DNA of 42,826 nt from Candidatus Zambryskibacteria bacterium RIFCSPHIGHO2_01_FULL_46_25. GTDB taxonomy: Bacteria > Patescibacteriota > Minisyncoccia > Phycocordibacterales > Zambryskibacteraceae. The notes beneath the pieces are model-generated. The model was not told the origin of the DNA, searched no databases, and was given only the letters and a program-made list of their open reading frames with translations. The translations under genes and the position numbers were made by a program. Every line of letters begins with the position of its first letter. The stretch's first letter is position 1. This document shows positions 1 through 8,078 of the stretch, in pieces. The DNA is taken from contig MHVH01000001.1 of assembly GCA_001825155.1 (NCBI GenBank), forward strand, positions 1-42,826, in the 5' to 3' direction.

Positions 1-1149
<1,149 letters not shown>

Positions 1150-1305
1150 GGAAACTTACAAACCATTCATTTCTGTCCTGCTAAATGAAATCAACTTCAT
1201 TTAGCATTGCGAATCTCCCGCCTTACAATACAAGCGAGAAATTCTTCCACATCCACCTCTAAACCCGAAAAGACCCACTTGGTCTAAAGTTCAGGGTGGT
1301 ATTAA

Positions 1306-1318
1306 GTTTTCAAAGAAC
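1306..1318 (-). promoter_or_regulatory. boxA-like antitermination element in the 23S leader
   Basis: The minus strand reads GTTCTTTGAAAAC, very close to the boxA of rRNA leaders in many bacteria. It lies between the 23S promoter (1457-1485) and the mature 5' end, where Nus-factor antitermination would be loaded. Just upstream in the transcript is a 16-bp perfect palindrome (1319-1334, TCCGCCAGCTGGCGGA). Confidence 0.65.
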
Positions 1319-1344
1319 TCCGCCAGCTGGCGGACCTAGAAACG

Positions 1345-1376
1345 AAGACCCCCGCTCCTTTCGAAGCGGGGGTCTT
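1345..1376 (+). terminator. Strong GC hairpin in the 23S leader, terminator-like on the plus strand
   Basis: AAGACCCCCGCT (1345-1356) pairs with AGCGGGGGTCTT (1365-1376), a 12-bp stem with an 8-nt loop followed on the plus strand by TTTT. On the minus strand no U tract follows, so it should not stop rRNA synthesis. It may block antisense read-through out of the 23S region, or simply be part of the folded rRNA leader. Confidence 0.5.
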
Positions 1377-1456
1377 TTAGACCTCAATAGCCGACCCTAA
1401 GGCCGTCCAAACCGCTTTGATTGATTAAGGTTTATTAACATTTCTAGATAACGGCT

Positions 1457-1485
1457 ATTCTATACCCCTTCTATAGACGTGTCAA
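1457..1485 (-). promoter_or_regulatory. Sigma-70 promoter of the 23S rRNA transcript
   Basis: On the minus strand TTGACA (1480-1485) and TAGAAT (1457-1462) are separated by exactly 17 nt. Transcription would start near 1450, giving a leader of about 300 nt before the mature 23S. Its -35 lies only 14 bp from the -35 of the divergent promoter at 1500-1528. Confidence 0.8.
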
Positions 1486-1499
1486 ACTTGTGTATTCAT

Positions 1500-1528
1500 T
1501 TGACTATCCAGGCTCTAGAGCGTAGATT
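1500..1528 (+). promoter_or_regulatory. Sigma-70 promoter of the small gene at 1559
   Basis: TTGACT (1500-1505), a 17-nt spacer, then TAGATT (1523-1528). The expected start near 1535 leaves a leader of about 24 nt containing AAGGAGG (1547-1553), which supports ATG 1559 over the in-frame ATG at 1538. Confidence 0.75.
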
Positions 1529-1558
1529 CAACTTAGAATGTTTTCAAGGAGGAAGGCA

Positions 1559-1828
1559 ATGATTATTGTCGAGAACGGCAGGCGGACCAGGCTCCATGCC
1601 GGAGACGAGGTCACATGGACATTGTCCAGAAGGGGCATCACCGCCAGAACGCGTGCGGGCATGGCCATGTCGTGGGACAACAGCATCAACGAATTCTTCG
1701 GCCACTGCTACACCGTGGCGGAGTTCGAGAACATGGTGAATTTCGCCGCGCACGCCGCCAATCTGCGAATCCAGCTCGTAGAGAACAGCCCCGAAAAGAC
1801 GACCTTCCGTTTCATCGCCTGCGCATAG
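1559..1828 (+). CDS. Small GC-rich hypothetical protein (89 aa)
   Basis: I do not recognise a family. The protein starts MIIVENGRRTRL and is soluble-looking, with no membrane segment or signal peptide; a central stretch reads SINEFFGHCYTVAEFENMV. The start at 1559 is chosen because AAGGAGG sits 5 nt upstream and a consensus promoter ends at 1528. The gene is a stand-alone unit closed by a perfect hairpin (1891-1916). Codons are visibly GC-rich at third positions, unlike the AT-rich stretch that follows, and like only two other genes here (26082-26696 and 35995-36570), so acquisition from a GC-rich source is possible. An expressed protein is likely; its function is unknown. Confidence 0.75.
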   Translation: MIIVENGRRTRLHAGDEVTWTLSRRGITARTRAGMAMSWDNSINEFFGHCYTVAEFENMVNFAAHAANLRIQLVENSPEKTTFRFIACA

Positions 1829-1890
1829 TCCAAGACCCGGCTTTGGACTACGCTACCAATTCCTCTGATTTCGTTCCCGCCCCGCCTAAC

Positions 1891-1916
1891 AACGGCCTCG
1901 CACCAGCGAGGCCGTT
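1891..1916 (+). terminator. Rho-independent terminator of the gene at 1559
   Basis: AACGGCCTCGC (1891-1901), loop ACCA, GCGAGGCCGTT (1906-1916): a perfect 11-bp stem followed by a short TT-rich tail. Confidence 0.75.
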
Positions 1917-1920
1917 TGAA

Positions 1921-1954
1921 TTATCCACACCTTACCAAGCCCTCTCCTTGGTAA
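1921..1954. repeat. REP-like palindrome with TTATCCACA box (copy 1)
   Basis: TTATCCACA (1921-1929) is followed by TTACCAAG (1932-1939), a 7-nt loop and CTTGGTAA (1947-1954). The same layout, TTATCC(A/C)CA then ACCAAGGC-NNN-GCCTTGGT, recurs around the transposase gene at 7054-7731. The rest of the gap 1955-2110 is AT-rich with no supported gene. Confidence 0.6.
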
Positions 1955-2110
1955 ACCATTCGTAATAGCTTAAATCCAAGAATTCCCCACAATGGGATTA
2001 TTTATTACGTACCAGAGAAAAATTATTACAACAACAATCAATACAACTAGTATTTTTTTTATAACTTAAATTATAACTTACCATTTGCAATGGATAATCC
2101 TTTGTAACAA

Positions 2111-2206
2111 CTAGAAACGAGGAGCGAGATTGCCTGCGGAGTAGAGAAGATATATGACAAAAGTTACTAATAGAATAATAATCAGTATTTTGAATGACCT
2201 GTTCAT
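2111..2206 (-). CDS. Possible 31-aa single-pass membrane peptide
   Basis: An ATG frame starts 8 nt after the stop of the large lipase-like gene (2214-5921) on the same strand. It encodes MNRSFK, then a hydrophobic helix ILIIILLVTFVIYLLY, then a short polar tail ending APRF. The charge pattern fits a small membrane protein co-transcribed with the two genes upstream. No homologue is recognised and no clear Shine-Dalgarno is seen, so a chance frame in AT-rich DNA cannot be excluded. A similar 33-aa peptide lies at 7821-7922. Confidence 0.4.
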   Translation of the reverse strand: MNRSFKILIIILLVTFVIYLLYSAGNLAPRF

Positions 2207-2213
2207 AATTTAA

Positions 2214-5200
2214 TTATAACCTACTTTTAATCCAAGACCACAGCTTTTTAAATACGCCACCCACTTTTTGGGTAAGAGATTTATATACTGTTGCCGTATT
2301 CTCGGTTGCGGGTTTTTCTATGACATTTTCTTCTTCACCAGACAAAGGCAGCTGTGAGACTGCAGCCACGGGAGCAGTTTCAATAATTGGCGTTGTGGTT
2401 GCAACTCCTAATACTTCGGGAGAACTGGTTGCTTCCTGTTCCCGACTCTGTACAGCTGGCTTAGAGTTGGCCCTGTCAGAAGTTTCCGTTACAGCGGTTT
2501 CCACTATCACCGATATTTTGCCAGTAGATTCCAGGAAGCCTTGCGTCGTCGTAGATACAACGTAACTTGATTCGAAGACACCATCATTTCCACTGTCTAG
2601 ATAAATTTGCGAGGGAATATTCGAATTTAAATCGAATTGCGCTTGAGTCGTCGAACTTAATGGTATATCGGCAAATATTGTCGTCGTAGCCACTTCCCCA
2701 TCAACCACTTCCTGAATGCGAGCATCGAAGCTGCCTTCGCTTGTGGCACTACCCTTCACAGTATAATCCGTCCCGACCGGCAAATACGCAAACTTATTTC
2801 CGTCAATCACTTCATATACAACTCCTGATATATCATTTTCTATATCGCCGTTCCCGTCCGGACCAGCATGATTACCAGAACTGTCATAAATATGAAGGTC
2901 GATTGGACTGTGGAAGCTTACAATGCGGCCGTCAGGAATGGTGCAGCCCGTCGAATCTGTTGCGATGTTGGAATAAGCGGAAATATCGAGAGATTGTGTG
3001 CTTGTGGAAGTAAGAATTTCCGCTATCAGATCCCTTACACCAGAAGTGCTTGGCATGATGGCATGTTGAGCACTTCGCACATAATAAGTAGAACTTGCGG
3101 TAATGGCTTCCGCGCTTTTGAGAGGTACGGTGCCGTCGCCGTTAATCATCCGGATGTTGTATATAGGATGCACACCGTCTTCGAGAATATAGAATTGGCC
3201 TATAGTCGGAGTGCCACAGCCGACAAAATTATAAGTTCTTACCCCGTAATCGGCCGGATTCAGATTGTCTATCTCCTGGTGGAATTCGTCTGCCCTGTCT
3301 ACCAAAGTGTTGTTTCTTCCTTGAGATTTTAGATAATCCTTAGTTTCTTCATAATCCAGCCTATTTGTCCCATTTGTCATATCTGACACATAGTATTGCG
3401 TATCGTCGAAATAATTTCTGCTCGGCAACAGCTGATAAATTGAAGGCATGTTTTGAGAAATAATCTTTACTCTATCGCCATCTAATCCAAGAAGTTTAAA
3501 GAAGAAGGTGGCATCTAAGTTATCTCCATAATTTAGAATCTTAAACGCCTTAGGCGAGCCTGTATGCGGAGTGCCAATATCTAAAAAGACGTCAACAGAA
3601 TCTCCTCCATAATCTTTAAGATACTTCTTAACCAAGAGCCCACCCATACTGTGGGCAACTAAATCAACTTTTTCTGCTCCAGTTAAAACTTTTATTTGTT
3701 CTATTTTTTCTTTCAGACCCAGAGCCAATATTTGTAAATCTAACCGCCAATCGTATGGAAACATGAATAAATCACTATTTTCTTGATATCCTTGTGACTC
3801 AATTAAATTACTTAAGCCCAAGAAAAAGTCTGAATCTCCGATTGAATCTATCAGATTCCCCACTTGTATATCAGACGAGGGAGTTACTCCGTCTTCTAGT
3901 AGAGAAAGCTGATTCAAATGTAAATCCAGTGGAGAAAGTAGCAACACTCCTGCTGGCCACACCTCTGAATTTACTGCATTAACCAGTTGACTACTTAATA
4001 TCCCCGGCACGATGATGACGGGATTGGGTAAGCTGGGGTCACGACCAATCCATGGTTCATACAAAACATTTTCGGTTATCCTTGGATTCGGACCTATAGG
4101 TTGACTTGGAATGGTCGGCCCGGCATTACTTCCCCACCAATTTTCGCGAGCATCGACCACATCTGTACCGGCATTAAAGATAGCGTAAGTAGTGCTGGTT
4201 GAGAATTGCGAATGCGTGATGACTGCCGAGCCGGCATTCTGATAGATATCATTCGCATAGTTGTTGGAAAATTTAATATTATTAAACGTCAAATTCCCGC
4301 CAAGATTGTAAATCACCGCCCTGCTTATGCCGTTGAAGCCGCCAGCATATTGCATGACCGCATAAGATATATTCCCCGTGGAACCGCTCTTAAATTCGAC
4401 CCCATTCCAATCCATAGGAGCAGGAGCGGAAACAACTCCGTCGTTATTGGTATCTCCGCCAATCGAGTCATCTTTAAGCGAAGTTAGATAAACTTTTGCT
4501 GATTCTGTGCCGTTGATTACCAAGCTCCCTTCCACTATCATTTGCCCCGCCGTTCCAAATTTTATGATACTCCCCGGACTGATATTCAAAGTACTGCTAG
4601 CGCCAATCCATACGATATTGCTATCAGCTATAATCAGAGGAAGATCACTGCTGTGCCACGACACATCGCCTTGAACTATGCCGGTTATTTCGAAACCCCT
4701 GTTCGTCGTATCATAACTTGTATTACCACTATGATTGAAGATTGCTCCAGCACCCACTCGACCAGTTTTTGTATTGTTTGAGAAATTGTTGTTTAGAAGT
4801 GTAAGAGAATTAACTCCATAGGCATCGAACCCGAATATGGAGTTGTTCGTAATCGTCGAATTATTGATCGTCACATCTCCTGCCATAACCTGAATGCCGT
4901 ATTGCTGATTTTGGAGAACCGAGTCTGCGACAATAATTGTGCCGCTACCGTTATAAATGCCCCTGATGTAATTGTCGGTGATTGTGGAGTGATTAATCTG
5001 TATCGTGCCACCCTCATTTTCAATACCGCTCTGAGCACCGGCCCCAACATACCCCGCATAGCGTAAAGTCACATAATTTAAGTTCCCGCTTGAACCCGGT
5101 TTAAAGTGGATTCCTCTCCAATCTTTCACTGCCCCAACCGCACCTTCGATTCCGTCGCTGTCTCCGCCAAGCGAATCATCGAGAAGCGAGGTGAAGTAAA

Positions 5201-5921
5201 TTTTATTCTCGGCCATTCCGGTCGCTACCAAATTTCCTTCCACAACAAGTATCCCCGCACCGCCGTGCCTCGCCTTCACGATAGTGCCGGGCTCAATAGT
5301 AAGCGTCGTGCTGGCGGAAACGGTGACAGTATTTTCGAGAATATAAACTCCTTCGCCGGGAGACCATGTCGTATCGGCAGAAATGATGCCAGAAATGCTG
5401 ACAGTAGGAGAAGAAGATGCTGACTCGATAATATTGGCTACGCCGGGAGTTGGCGTTGTAGCTAACCATGTATCATCCGTTTGACGCTGAAGAGAGTTCC
5501 CGTCACCAGTAGCTCCTGTCGATGATGCATATGTAACCGTGTCCGTAGTAAAATCGCTAAGCGTAATTGAGATCGTTTCTCCATCATTACTTAATGAGTT
5601 CCATGAGCTGTCGAATAGTCGGCCACTATAACTTGGATAATCAATCAGGAATTGACTGCTATCGTCGGCGATAACAGCATACTCGCCGGTAAGCATGATG
5701 TCCCCTCCTTGTATATGAGCGATGCCGTGACTGGTGCCATCCTCAAATAATCTATGCGACGACAAGGTACGGGCCGGGCCGTCGTTACGCACCTCAATCC
5801 ATTCATGCCCTTCGTCAACGCCCGGTTCAGGGAGATCATACATGATTTCATTTATGATGATGTTGGCATGCGAAATAAGCGGAAGAGATATTAGCAGTGT
5901 GATTAAAAATAGCTTCTTCAT
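2214..5921 (-). CDS. Secreted lamin-tail / beta-helix / LCAT-like alpha-beta hydrolase (1235 aa)
   Basis: A signal peptide (residues 1-19, MKKLFLITLLISLPLISHA) is followed by a lamin-tail domain (about 20-160, starting IIINEIMYDLPE). Two related parallel beta-helix blocks follow (about 190-415 and 420-620); each contains PGT/SI-K, VEGNL/SLV, DDS-GGD and DW-G--FK-GS-GN. An alpha/beta hydrolase of the lecithin:cholesterol acyltransferase/lipase type comes next (about 632-970), with the oxyanion region IIVPGILSSQL and the nucleophile motif AHSMGG (Ser758). A beta-rich domain and a basic tryptophan-containing tail (FKKLWSWIKSRL) close it. It should be exported and could act on lipids or esters at the surface. 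Its ATG overlaps the upstream stop as TAATG, so translation is probably coupled to the HhH-PKD gene. Domains are clear; substrate unknown. Confidence 0.88.
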   Translation of the reverse strand: MKKLFLITLLISLPLISHANIIINEIMYDLPEPGVDEGHEWIEVRNDGPARTLSSHRLFEDGTSHGIAHIQGGDIMLTGEYAVIADDSSQFLIDYPSYSGRLFDSSWNSLSNDGETISITLSDFTTDTVTYASSTGATGDGNSLQRQTDDTWLATTPTPGVANIIESASSSPTVSISGIISADTTWSPGEGVYILENTVTVSASTTLTIEPGTIVKARHGGAGILVVEGNLVATGMAENKIYFTSLLDDSLGGDSDGIEGAVGAVKDWRGIHFKPGSSGNLNYVTLRYAGYVGAGAQSGIENEGGTIQINHSTITDNYIRGIYNGSGTIIVADSVLQNQQYGIQVMAGDVTINNSTITNNSIFGFDAYGVNSLTLLNNNFSNNTKTGRVGAGAIFNHSGNTSYDTTNRGFEITGIVQGDVSWHSSDLPLIIADSNIVWIGASSTLNISPGSIIKFGTAGQMIVEGSLVINGTESAKVYLTSLKDDSIGGDTNNDGVVSAPAPMDWNGVEFKSGSTGNISYAVMQYAGGFNGISRAVIYNLGGNLTFNNIKFSNNYANDIYQNAGSAVITHSQFSTSTTYAIFNAGTDVVDARENWWGSNAGPTIPSQPIGPNPRITENVLYEPWIGRDPSLPNPVIIVPGILSSQLVNAVNSEVWPAGVLLLSPLDLHLNQLSLLEDGVTPSSDIQVGNLIDSIGDSDFFLGLSNLIESQGYQENSDLFMFPYDWRLDLQILALGLKEKIEQIKVLTGAEKVDLVAHSMGGLLVKKYLKDYGGDSVDVFLDIGTPHTGSPKAFKILNYGDNLDATFFFKLLGLDGDRVKIISQNMPSIYQLLPSRNYFDDTQYYVSDMTNGTNRLDYEETKDYLKSQGRNNTLVDRADEFHQEIDNLNPADYGVRTYNFVGCGTPTIGQFYILEDGVHPIYNIRMINGDGTVPLKSAEAITASSTYYVRSAQHAIMPSTSGVRDLIAEILTSTSTQSLDISAYSNIATDSTGCTIPDGRIVSFHSPIDLHIYDSSGNHAGPDGNGDIENDISGVVYEVIDGNKFAYLPVGTDYTVKGSATSEGSFDARIQEVVDGEVATTTIFADIPLSSTTQAQFDLNSNIPSQIYLDSGNDGVFESSYVVSTTTQGFLESTGKISVIVETAVTETSDRANSKPAVQSREQEATSSPEVLGVATTTPIIETAPVAAVSQLPLSGEEENVIEKPATENTATVYKSLTQKVGGVFKKLWSWIKSRL

Positions 5922-7018
5922 TATTTTGATCTAAGGAAAAATTTTTTTAGAGTTTGAAGCCAGCCGAACTTCACGGCAGTAGCAGTCTGCAACTCCGCCA
6001 CTTCTGTTTCTCCCGGCTCAGCCGGTAATTCCCCACTTAGCTGTCCAACAGCTAAGTGGGGCGGAGGGATATTTGCCATTTGTTGTCTCAAGAGAGCAAT
6101 CTGATTTTGGAGATACGCGGCGCGCTCGGCCTTATCCTTCTCAATTTTTACCAGAATATCCTGCGTCTGCTGGCTTTCACCTATAGTCATGATAGTGACG
6201 CCATATACATTCGTCGGAGTAAGGCCGGTCGTCTTGGAACCGAAGGAAATACTCTGTCCGGGCCTAATGATGGTATCCCGGGGGAAAGCAAAAATCTTTT
6301 CACCCGACACAAGCGCCCGGCCAAAGAGATTTACTTCTTGCCCGGAACCATTTTCTATCTCAATCCTTTCCGGCAAAGCCGACTTTATAGAGAGTTTGGG
6401 ATCGATAATCCTTACATTCACGCGAGAGATAATTTCTCTGTCTTTTACCGATGCGGACAAAACGACGACGTATTCTCCGGGATAATCATATGTGTGGTTT
6501 AAAAGTGGTCCGCCGCCTTGCGTGCCGTCGCCGAAGTTCCAGGAGAAAATATTTTGCCTGCTGTATGTTAAATTAGTTTCCACTCTGAATTCAATCGGGC
6601 TGCCCACCGCTCCGACCCTGTCTCTGCCGGCGCTGAACTCGATTTCTTCCGCCGTGTCATCAGTAGGAATAGATACAGGTGAAGCACTGTAATGCGCCGA
6701 TGTTTGAGTGATAGTGGCAGTAGTTGCGCCTGTTTGGGCAGATCCTACGGTAATGCTGTCTTTTATTTTCGAGAAAGTTGCGTCACCTATGCCGCTGACA
6801 TTCTTTATATCTTCTATTTTTTGAAAAGGGCCGTTCGTATTCCTATAGTCCACAATCCGCTGGGCATATGCCGGACCGATACCGTCGAGCGTATCCAGTT
6901 CCGCCACACCGGCGGTGTTTATATTTATAAGAGTTTGCGCGTATACAAAAACCGGCAGAAGCGCTAGTACGAATGTTATGAAAAGAAATTTAAAAAATAC
7001 CTTGTCGAAAAAGCGCAT
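5921..7018 (-). CDS. ComEA-like helix-hairpin-helix protein with PKD and lamin-tail-like domains (365 aa)
   Basis: An N-terminal hydrophobic segment (residues 1-27) serves as signal or anchor. A ComEA-type HhH DNA-binding domain follows (about 30-90, ININTAGVAELDTLDGIG and GIGDATFSKI). Then comes a PKD domain (about 135-210, with WNFGDG and YDYPGEYVV) and a lamin-tail-like beta domain (about 212-270, IEIENGSGQEVNLFG). The C terminus is basic and amphipathic (WLQTLKKFFLRSK). ComEA proteins bind incoming DNA at the cell surface during natural uptake; that role is inferred here from the HhH domain alone. The gene is the first of a translationally coupled pair (TAATG at 5919-5923). A palindromic element (6031-6061) is read in frame near the C terminus. 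Its first 32 coding nucleotides are duplicated at 7891-7922. Confidence 0.85.
   Translation of the reverse strand: MRFFDKVFFKFLFITFVLALLPVFVYAQTLININTAGVAELDTLDGIGPAYAQRIVDYRNTNGPFQKIEDIKNVSGIGDATFSKIKDSITVGSAQTGATTATITQTSAHYSASPVSIPTDDTAEEIEFSAGRDRVGAVGSPIEFRVETNLTYSRQNIFSWNFGDGTQGGGPLLNHTYDYPGEYVVVLSASVKDREIISRVNVRIIDPKLSIKSALPERIEIENGSGQEVNLFGRALVSGEKIFAFPRDTIIRPGQSISFGSKTTGLTPTNVYGVTIMTIGESQQTQDILVKIEKDKAERAAYLQNQIALLRQQMANIPPPHLAVGQLSGELPAEPGETEVAELQTATAVKFGWLQTLKKFFLRSK
6031..6061. repeat. In-frame palindromic element, family A (copy in the comEA-like gene)
   Basis: CCCCACTTAGCTGT (6031-6044), 3-nt loop, ACAGCTAAGTGGGG (6048-6061): a perfect 14-bp stem encoding PPHLAVGQLSG. A diverged copy with the same core, CCACTTAGCTGTC, lies in argS at 32020-32043. 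Confidence 0.7.
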
Positions 7019-7053
7019 GCATTTAATTGTATGCCCCCACTGTTAACATTGAG

Positions 7054-7085
7054 TTATCCACAATTTACCAAGGCGTTGCCTTGGG
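7054..7085. repeat. REP-like palindrome with TTATCCACA box (copy 2)
   Basis: TTATCCACA (7054-7062) precedes ACCAAGGC-GTT-GCCTTGGG (7067-7085). It forms the stop codon and last dozen codons of the transposase gene, so the 3' end of that gene is built from the repeat. Confidence 0.65.
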
Positions 7086-7731
7086 GATCTGTTGATAGCC
7101 AGTCAAAGAGATTAGATTTAAATTCTTCGCTACTCAAAAAATATTCGGGAAAGGCGAGTTTATTTATAACGCACGATTCCTCTCGGTCAAAACCAGCGTA
7201 ATCCAGATAACTTGAGCCGAAATAGCTTTCAAGAAAAGACTCTGTCTTTTTCTTGTCAAGATTCCCTTGACGCCACTCCGGCTCCTCCACCTTAACGGGA
7301 TTCAAGTGAATATAAGAAAAAATGTACTTGAGATATACGTCAGAATTCAGATGGGATGATTTAAATTCGCTACCAAACAAAGACCCGGTCCTTTCGTATT
7401 TCTTATTGAAATAAGAGGAATAAGCAGTAAGAAGCTTACTCATAAACTTGGTTATTCCACCTTCCTTGGTCTCTTTAACCAGAATATGAAAATGGTTCGA
7501 CATAAGGCAATACGCACCGATTGCCGTGACACACTCCCCTTTCTCTACCGAAACTAGCGGCAATTCCTTGATATCCCGGTAAATTATGGGGACACTACCA
7601 TTGCACAAGAACAAAAGACGAATGAATCTTTTCTCGTCTTGCGAGTCTAAGAATATGGTTCTCTTGTCCACGCCGCGACTATACAAATGATAATATTCAT
7701 CCTTAGCAAAGGAGTTTTTTCTAATAGCCAT
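7054..7731 (-). CDS. REP-associated tyrosine transposase (RAYT, Y1/IS200-like), 225 aa
   Basis: The start (KDEYYHLYSRGVDKRTIF), the HUH metal motif NHFHIL (His80, His82) after AIGAYCLMS, and the SSYFNKKYERTGSLF and IFSYIHLNPVK blocks are typical of the Y1-transposase family, especially the REP-associated branch. Such enzymes nick single-stranded DNA with a tyrosine (candidates Tyr104-Tyr112 or the YIHLNP tyrosine) at palindromic REP sequences. Here the gene is flanked on both sides by ACCAAGGC-NNN-GCCTTGGT palindromes (7054-7085, 7740-7766, 7785-7811, 7953-7984), the expected substrates. Length is close to the family norm and the frame is intact. The last residues (about PQGNALVNCG) are encoded by the downstream palindrome. 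It sits between a duplicated gene start (7018 and 7922). Confidence 0.9.
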   Translation of the reverse strand: MAIRKNSFAKDEYYHLYSRGVDKRTIFLDSQDEKRFIRLLFLCNGSVPIIYRDIKELPLVSVEKGECVTAIGAYCLMSNHFHILVKETKEGGITKFMSKLLTAYSSYFNKKYERTGSLFGSEFKSSHLNSDVYLKYIFSYIHLNPVKVEEPEWRQGNLDKKKTESFLESYFGSSYLDYAGFDREESCVINKLAFPEYFLSSEEFKSNLFDWLSTDPQGNALVNCG

Positions 7732-7739
7732 GACAATAA

Positions 7740-7766
7740 GTCTACCAAGGCAAAGCCTTGGTAGAC
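7740..7766. repeat. REP-like palindrome (copy 3)
   Basis: GTCTACCAAGGC (7740-7751), loop AAA, GCCTTGGTAGAC (7755-7766): a perfect 12-bp stem 8 nt upstream of the transposase start. Likely a transposase recognition site. Confidence 0.7.
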
Positions 7767-7772
7767 TGTATC

Positions 7773-7811
7773 AAGTTATCCCCAGCTCACCAAGGCAAGG
7801 CCTTGGTGAGC
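7773..7811. repeat. REP-like palindrome with TTATCCCCA box (copy 4)
   Basis: TTATCCCCA precedes GCTCACCAAGGC (7785-7796), loop AAG, GCCTTGGTGAGC (7800-7811), a perfect 12-bp stem. A further half-copy CCTTGGTGAAC follows (7811-7821). Confidence 0.7.
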
Positions 7812-7820
7812 CTTGGTGAA

Positions 7821-7922
7821 CTACAAATAAATCCGCGCATAAGCGATTAGTCCAATGCCAATAGCAATAAGGCAAAGAAACACAAACAGGAATTTAAAAA
7901 ATACCTTGTCGAAAAAGCGCAT
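7821..7922 (-). CDS. Possible 33-aa membrane peptide made from a duplicated gene start
   Basis: The frame begins MRFFDKVFFKFLF, identical to the start of the comEA-like protein at 7018; the first 32 nt (7891-7922) match 6987-7018 exactly. After that it diverges to a hydrophobic helix (LCLIAIGIGLIAYARIYL) and stops. It is probably the left-over 5' end of a duplicated comEA-like gene that became a small single-pass membrane frame. A TATAGAAT-like -10 lies upstream (minus strand, about 7930-7938). Whether it is translated is uncertain. Confidence 0.4.
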   Translation of the reverse strand: MRFFDKVFFKFLFVFLCLIAIGIGLIAYARIYL

Positions 7923-7952
7923 CTATTTATTCTATATAAAAGATCATCAAAG

Positions 7953-7984
7953 TTATCCCCAATCTACCAAGGCCTTGCCTTGGT
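7953..7984. repeat. REP-like palindrome with TTATCCCCA box (copy 5)
   Basis: TTATCCCCA (7953-7961) then ACCAAGGC (7966-7973), loop CTT, GCCTTGGT (7977-7984). Same order and spacing as copies 1, 2 and 4. Confidence 0.65.
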
Positions 7985-7993
7985 GAACGCGCA

Positions 7994-8027
7994 ATACAAA
8001 AACCCCGCCGAAGCGGGGTTTTTGTAT
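7994..8027 (-). terminator. Terminator of the peptidoglycan-binding surface protein gene
   Basis: ATACAAAAACCCCGC, loop CGAA, GCGGGGTTTTTGTAT: a 15-bp stem with an internal U run on either strand. It lies 52 bp after the stop of the gene at 8079-10043 and works on the minus strand; the symmetry makes it bidirectional. Confidence 0.85.
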
Positions 8028-8078
8028 GCTTGTCCTAACTTAGCCTAAGCCAGCCGGGATTCGCAGTCCGTAATTGGA

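Noticed and set aside
1980-2100. A second small hydrophobic frame (KKILVVLIVVVIIFLWYV) on the minus strand
   Set aside because: No usable start codon precedes it and a stop lies directly upstream; the AT-rich sequence easily yields such frames by chance.
7740-7984. CRISPR array from the clustered ACCAAGGC repeats
   Set aside because: The repeats are short palindromes at irregular distances with no uniform spacers and no cas genes; they fit REP elements.
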